DNA from: Rhodospirillales bacterium URHD0017
GTDB lineage: Bacteria > Pseudomonadota > Alphaproteobacteria > Reyranellales > Reyranellaceae
Assembly (NCBI GenBank): GCA_900110395.1
Contig: FODP01000005.1
Span: 120,705-184,704, forward strand
Length of the DNA: 64,000 bases
Direction of reading: 5' to 3'
In this document: piece by piece, positions 60,572-64,000 of the stretch
Layout: the number at the start of each line of letters is the position of its first letter
How positions within the stretch are numbered: position 1 is the first letter of the stretch
Notes under the pieces: generated by a model
Database searches by the model: none
What the model saw: the letters and a program-made list of their open reading frames with translations, nothing else
Told to the model about the DNA's origin: nothing
Position numbers and translations under genes: made by a program

Positions 60572-60777
60572 CTTGTGCCTGGCTGACGGCCCCGACGCAT
60601 CCGATCAAGGTCACCCTGCCAGCCAAGCCCCTTTATGTCCGTCAGTGCCTTGGCCTGCTTGCTCACGCGCACCAGCAGACGCAAGCCCTCCTCGACGGTA
60701 GCCCGTTTGGTCGTCAAGCCTGCCGCGGTCATCGCACGCGCCAGCAACTCATCGTCGATGTCGATATTGGTTCTCAT
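60568..60777 (-). CDS. vapB: VapB-like antitoxin (ribbon-helix-helix, DUF2191-like)
   Basis: A 69-residue protein starting MRTNIDIDDELLARAMTAAG, the MRTNIDIDD pattern of VapB/DUF2191 antitoxins. The N-terminal half should bind DNA and the C-terminal half (GLGWQGDLDRMR) the toxin. A palindrome lies 15 nt upstream of the ATG and is the likely operator. It is coupled to vapC by a 4-nt overlap. Confidence 0.9.
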   Translation of the reverse strand: MRTNIDIDDELLARAMTAAGLTTKRATVEEGLRLLVRVSKQAKALTDIKGLGWQGDLDRMRRGRQPGTR

Positions 60778-60791
60778 CGTTGCACCAATTG

Positions 60792-60821
60792 ATGTGTATT
60801 AAACGTGCAATCTATACACAT
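60792..60821 (-). promoter_or_regulatory. Candidate VapBC operator
   Basis: ATGTGTAT at 60792-60799 and ATACACAT at 60814-60821 form a perfect 8-bp inverted repeat with a 14-nt spacer in an AT-rich stretch immediately upstream of vapB. On the minus strand a plausible -35 TTGTGA and -10 TAGATT (17-nt spacing) overlap it. This fits VapBC autorepression; binding is inferred. Confidence 0.55.
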
Positions 60822-60853
60822 AGGGCATCGATCACAAGTTGAGATGCTGACCT

Positions 60854-61312
60854 TCAGATGCCGAGCCCCCCGGAGGCCGCCGGGCAGGTTGCAGGCGGCG
60901 TAGTCCACCTGCAGCACGCGTCGGTGGGCCGTGTCGGTCGCCGCTGCCAAGGCGTGCAGGATGGGCGTGGCGTAGAGCCATATGTCGCCCGCGGCGCAGC
61001 GTGACCATGCGCGTCAGCACTTCGAACGGTGGAGCGACATGAAGGACCCCGTGCTTGCGTGTCCAAGGGCCGAAGCCCTCAACGTCGACCCGCTCGGCGA
61101 CAGCGATCGCACGGAAGCCGCCTACCGTGCCGACAGGTTCCTCGCGGCCCAAGAAAGGGTCAAGGTCAGCAACACCGAACAGCCTGACCCCAGCCCGATC
61201 GGGCTACTGCCCCGACAAGGCAATCCGGATTCCCTGCAAAGTCGCGGCATCGACGGCAGCGCCATGGAGTTGCGCGCCGCCCCGCTCGTATCGCAGGGAA
61301 TGCTCCCTCAGT
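60854..61312 (-). pseudogene. Decayed phytanoyl-CoA dioxygenase-like gene
   Basis: Minus-strand pieces in different frames add up to a PhyH-family protein. The first frame reads RYERGGAQLHGAAVDAATLQ, then has an in-frame TAG at 61204-61206, then VRLFGVADLDPFLGREEPVG, VAERVDVEGFGPWTRKHGVL, HVAPPFEVLTRMVTLR. At about 60995 the frame shifts to AAGDIWLYATPILHALAAAT and RRVLQVDYAACNLPGGL. Another shift gives the end RGLGI and a stop at 60854. The segments holding the H-x-D and neighbouring residues appear deleted. It belongs to a different subfamily from the oxygenases at 50.5-52.2 kb. Confidence 0.75.
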
Positions 61313-61763
61313 TGATATACAGACCGTACGCGTCCGCATCGTCCCAGGCGTCGCCCCAGTCGAGGTTCGCCATGGTGGCCGTCGGATTGTAGGGATCGCC
61401 GGCGTCCTGATTGTACATCTGGTTGACCCGGCTATCGATCATCTGTGCCCGGCCCTTCTTGAGGAAGGTGTTGTAGGCCGTCTGGCCGCCTACATAGAGG
61501 CAGCCGCAAACATTCTGGTCGGGATAGACCCAGACCGGCTTGCCCTTGAAGGTCGTCTGGGAAATGCGATGCGGCGGCATCTTCTTGAAGGCCGCGACCT
61601 TGGCCGGCGTATTGAGCGTGAGCTTCTTGAAGCCCGAATCGGCCAGGAGGTTCTCCTTGCTTTCCGGCTGGTAGCCAAGGGGGTTCATCGGATCGGTGTT
61701 GGAGCAGGCCGACAGGGCAAGAGTGAGCGCCACCACGGCAACAATCGACGTCAACGGTTTCAC
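61308..61763 (-). CDS. Hypothetical lipoprotein
   Basis: A 151-residue protein of unknown function. It has a lipoprotein signal peptide with lipobox LALSAC (Cys near residue 20). The mature part includes NTPAKVAAFKKMPPHRISQ, KGKPVWVYPDQNVCGCLYVG, and an acidic C-terminus (DWGDAWDDADAYGLYIN). The Cys-Gly-Cys pair is notable. The start codon is GTG at 61763 with GGGGGAGA upstream. It lies 16 nt downstream of the GMC oxidoreductase gene and may be cotranscribed with it. Confidence 0.78.
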   Translation of the reverse strand: MKPLTSIVAVVALTLALSACSNTDPMNPLGYQPESKENLLADSGFKKLTLNTPAKVAAFKKMPPHRISQTTFKGKPVWVYPDQNVCGCLYVGGQTAYNTFLKKGRAQMIDSRVNQMYNQDAGDPYNPTATMANLDWGDAWDDADAYGLYIN

Positions 61764-61779
61764 CGCGATCTCCCCCGGT

Positions 61780-63396
61780 TTAAGCGGCAGCCTTCAGGCC
61801 CGCTTTCGCATCCTCTTTGATCATATCTGCCCCCTTCTCCGCCACCATGATCGTGGGGGCGTTGGTGTTGCCCGAGGGCACGGTCGGCATGATCGAGGCG
61901 TCGATGACCCGCAGCCCGGCGATGCCGTGGACCCGAAGCCGGTCGTCGACCACCGCCATGGGGTCGCTGCCCATCTTGCAGGTGCCGACGACGTGGTAGG
62001 TCGTCTGGCCGTTCTGGCGGGCGTAATCGAGCCATTCGTCGTAGCTGTTCACGTCCTTGCCCGGCTTGTTCTCGAAGGCGATGTATTTCTCCAGCGACGG
62101 GTGCGAGACGATCTTGCGGGCGATCTGCATGCCCGCGACCGTGGCGTCGCGGTCGATCTGGGCCGACAGGAAGTTCGGCCGGATGGCCGGCTCCACCCCC
62201 GGCGTCGCCGACTTGATGTGGATCGAGCCGCGCGAATCGGGCCGGCACTGGCCGATCACCACCGTCATGCCCGGCTCCTTCTCCAGGAGCCGCTTCTGGG
62301 CGGCGTCGTAGCTGGCATGGGCCATGTGGAACTGCATGTCGGGCGCGTCGAGGCCCGGCCGCGTGCGGACGAAGCCAAAGACCACGCCCGCGGTCAGCGC
62401 CAGAGCGCCACGGCCGGTCGCGTAGTACTTGTAGATCTCGCGTACGAGCTTGAGGCCGCGCGTCTGTTCGTTGAGCGTGATCGGCAGCTTCACCCGCCAG
62501 TTCATGCGCGGCGCGAAGTGGTCGCCATAGTTCTCGCCGACGCCCTTGAGCTCGTGCTTCACCTCAATGCCATGGCGGCGCAGCAGTTCGGGCTGGCCGA
62601 TCCCGGAATGCTCCAGCACACCCGGCGACTGCACCGAGCCGCACGACACGATGACCTCACGGTTGACGCGGGCCTCGCGCTTCTGGCCCAGCACCGAGTA
62701 GGCGACGCCGACCGCGCGCTTGCCTTCGAGGATGATGTTGCTCACCAGGGCGTCAGTCTCGATCCGGAGATTCGGCCGGTTGCGGACGGGATCGAGGAAG
62801 GCGCGCGCCGTCGACTGGCGTTTGCCGTTCTTCATCGTCACCTGGTAGTAGCCGAAGCCTTCCTGGTTGCCGTTGTTGTAGTCCTTGTTCTTCGGATAGC
62901 CGCTCGCCGCGGCGGCATCGATGAAGGCATCGCAGAGCTCATGGGTGTCGCACATGTCGGCGACGTTCAGCGGGCCGCCCGTGCCGCGGCTGTCGTCGCC
63001 GCCGCGCTCGAAATTCTCCGACTTCTTGAAATAGGGCAGGATCTGCGAATAGGACCAGCCGCGATTTCCGAGCTGGCCCCAGGTGTCGTAGTCGAGCGGC
63101 TGGCCGCGCACATAGAGCATGCCGTTGATCGAGCTCGAGCCGCCCAAGGTGCGGCCGCGCGGACAAGGGATGCGCCGGTTGGCCATGCCCTCCTCGGCCT
63201 CCATCTCGAAGTTCCAGTTGAAGGTCTTGTGGTTGAGGAGCTTGGTGAAGCCGGCGGGGATGTCGATCCACATCGACTTGTCGGCCGGGCCCGCCTCCAG
63301 CAGCAGGACTTTTACGCTTGGATCCTCGGTCAGCCGGTTTGCGAGAACGCAGCCCGCCGAGCCGCCGCCCACGATCACATAATCCCAATCGGCCAT
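61780..63396 (-). CDS. GMC family oxidoreductase (choline dehydrogenase-like)
   Basis: A 538-residue FAD-dependent GMC oxidoreductase. The FAD motif is [20 protein letters not shown] (residues ~4-23), GMC signature 1 is [20 protein letters not shown], and signature 2 is [16 protein letters not shown]. Catalytic His is in [13 protein letters not shown] and Asn in [14 protein letters not shown]. It oxidises an alcohol, with no signal peptide seen. Substrate could be choline, polyethylene glycol or another primary alcohol. It follows an oligopeptide-type ABC ATPase gene. Confidence 0.92.
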   Translation of the reverse strand: MADWDYVIVGGGSAGCVLANRLTEDPSVKVLLLEAGPADKSMWIDIPAGFTKLLNHKTFNWNFEMEAEEGMANRRIPCPRGRTLGGSSSINGMLYVRGQPLDYDTWGQLGNRGWSYSQILPYFKKSENFERGGDDSRGTGGPLNVADMCDTHELCDAFIDAAAASGYPKNKDYNNGNQEGFGYYQVTMKNGKRQSTARAFLDPVRNRPNLRIETDALVSNIILEGKRAVGVAYSVLGQKREARVNREVIVSCGSVQSPGVLEHSGIGQPELLRRHGIEVKHELKGVGENYGDHFAPRMNWRVKLPITLNEQTRGLKLVREIYKYYATGRGALALTAGVVFGFVRTRPGLDAPDMQFHMAHASYDAAQKRLLEKEPGMTVVIGQCRPDSRGSIHIKSATPGVEPAIRPNFLSAQIDRDATVAGMQIARKIVSHPSLEKYIAFENKPGKDVNSYDEWLDYARQNGQTTYHVVGTCKMGSDPMAVVDDRLRVHGIAGLRVIDASIMPTVPSGNTNAPTIMVAEKGADMIKEDAKAGLKAAA

Positions 63397-63426
63397 GACG
63401 TTGGTTTCCTCCTCAACGGAGGTACT

Positions 63427-64000
63427 TTAGCGCAAATGACACGAAACTTGATGGCCCGGCGCGATTTCGCGCAGCGGTGGTGATTCGACCCGGCAGCGAT
63501 CGACGGCGTAGGGGCAGCGGGTGTGGAAGTGGCAGCCCGGCGGCGGCCGCACGGGGCTCGGCACGTCGCCCTGCAGGACCATCTTCTTGCGGCGGATGGC
63601 AGGGTCGGGGACCGGGACAGCCGACAGCAGGGCCTCGGTATAGGGATGCTGCGGCCGCGTGAAGATCGAGCGCGTGTCGGCGTACTCGACGATGCGGCCG
63701 AGATACATCACGGCGATGTAGTGGCTGATGTGCTCGACCACCGCGAGATTGTGCGAGATGAAGAGGTAGGAGAGCTGGCGCTCGCGCTGCAGGTCCTGCA
63801 GGAGGTTGATCACCTGGGCCTGGATCGAGACGTCGAGCGCCGACACAGGCTCGTCGCCCACGATCAGCTTGGGGCCGAGCGCCAGCGCGCGGGCGATGCC
63901 GATGCGCTGGCGCTGGCCGCCGGAGAACTGGTGCGGGTAGTTGCTCATCTGCGCCGGCCGCAGGCCGACGCGGGCGAACAGGGCGGCCACCTGCTCATCG
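63427..64000 (-). CDS. Oligopeptide/dipeptide ABC transporter ATP-binding protein (DppF/OppF-like), 5' end outside window
   Basis: The visible C-terminal ~190 residues show the signature [19 protein letters not shown], Walker [15 protein letters not shown], and the H-loop [13 protein letters not shown]. They also carry the oligopeptide-transporter C-terminal extension with clustered Cys ([15 protein letters not shown]), characteristic of DppD/F and OppD/F. Walker A lies beyond position 64000. The GMC oxidoreductase gene starts 30 nt downstream. The rest of the importer is outside the window. Confidence 0.92.
   Translation of the reverse strand, partial: DEQVAALFARVGLRPAQMSNYPHQFSGGQRQRIGIARALALGPKLIVGDEPVSALDVSIQAQVINLLQDLQRERQLSYLFISHNLAVVEHISHYIAVMYLGRIVEYADTRSIFTRPQHPYTEALLSAVPVPDPAIRRKKMVLQGDVPSPVRPPPGCHFHTRCPYAVDRCRVESPPLREIAPGHQVSCHLR

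Noticed and set aside
60982..61392. 136-residue plus-strand frame over the pseudogene and lipoprotein end
   Set aside because: It is antisense to PhyH-family fragments and to the lipoprotein gene; no ribosome binding site or homology seen.

Overview
The window is about two-thirds G+C, densely coded, and has the gene repertoire of an aerobic, metabolically versatile soil or water alphaproteobacterium. Markers are a tricarboxylate-type (TctC/Bug) binding protein, LLM-class flavin oxidoreductases, phytanoyl-CoA dioxygenase-like oxygenases, GMC oxidoreductase, Tat-exported solute binders, and CTCTCCCCC and GTCATCCCGAGCGCAGCGA intergenic palindromes. A Reyranella- or Bradyrhizobium-like genome is my best guess; this is inference from gene content, not a database match. 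I saw no rRNA, tRNA, transposase or CRISPR.

Layout. 1-4.2 kb (minus): a type I secretion ABC transporter (3' end outside the window) behind a large RTX protein built of long repeated modules. 4.5-6.1 kb: a divergent winged-helix/TolB-like/TPR regulator. 6.2-10.7 kb (plus): OprB-like porin, LLM oxidoreductase, sorbosone-dehydrogenase-like protein and a uronate-dehydrogenase-like SDR. 10.8-16.4 kb: a three-part flavo-iron-sulfur oxidoreductase fusion, a divergent DapA-family lyase, and an amino-acid ABC permease and binding protein. Together these look like a route for oxidising a cyclic amino acid such as D-hydroxyproline. 16.6-24.3 kb (minus): a tight five-gene operon of sulfatase, MFS, amidase, LLM oxidoreductase and amidohydrolase.

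24.3-31.4 kb (plus): alpha/beta hydrolase, 3-methyladenine glycosylase I and an Asp/Glu/hydantoin racemase, then a TetR-controlled catabolic operon (Rieske oxygenase, FAH-family enzyme, MFS, nitroreductase) with two candidate operators. 31.5-33.4 kb: a Spy/CpxP-like protein, a tyrosine-rich exported protein ending at a strong terminator, and a TctC binding protein. 33.4-35.8 kb (minus): SDR, zinc alcohol dehydrogenase and GNAT. 35.8-42.8 kb (plus): transglutaminase-DUF2126, circularly permuted ATP-grasp/alpha-E and a second transglutaminase, a recognised but biochemically unsolved amidoligase-type system.

43.1-50.4 kb (minus): a seven-gene operon of ABC importer, FAD oxidoreductase, LacI regulator, a divergent membrane-dipeptidase homologue and an amidohydrolase. 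50.5-52.2 kb: two PhyH-family oxygenases separated by a perfect 29-bp inverted repeat. 52.2-60.1 kb: an oxaloacetate-decarboxylase-like enzyme divergent from a catabolic operon (MFS, flavin monooxygenase, VOC protein, two alpha/beta hydrolases, ketopantoate-reductase-like enzyme). 60.2-64 kb (minus): VapBC, a decayed PhyH pseudogene, a lipoprotein, a GMC oxidoreductase and the 3' end of an oligopeptide ABC ATPase gene.
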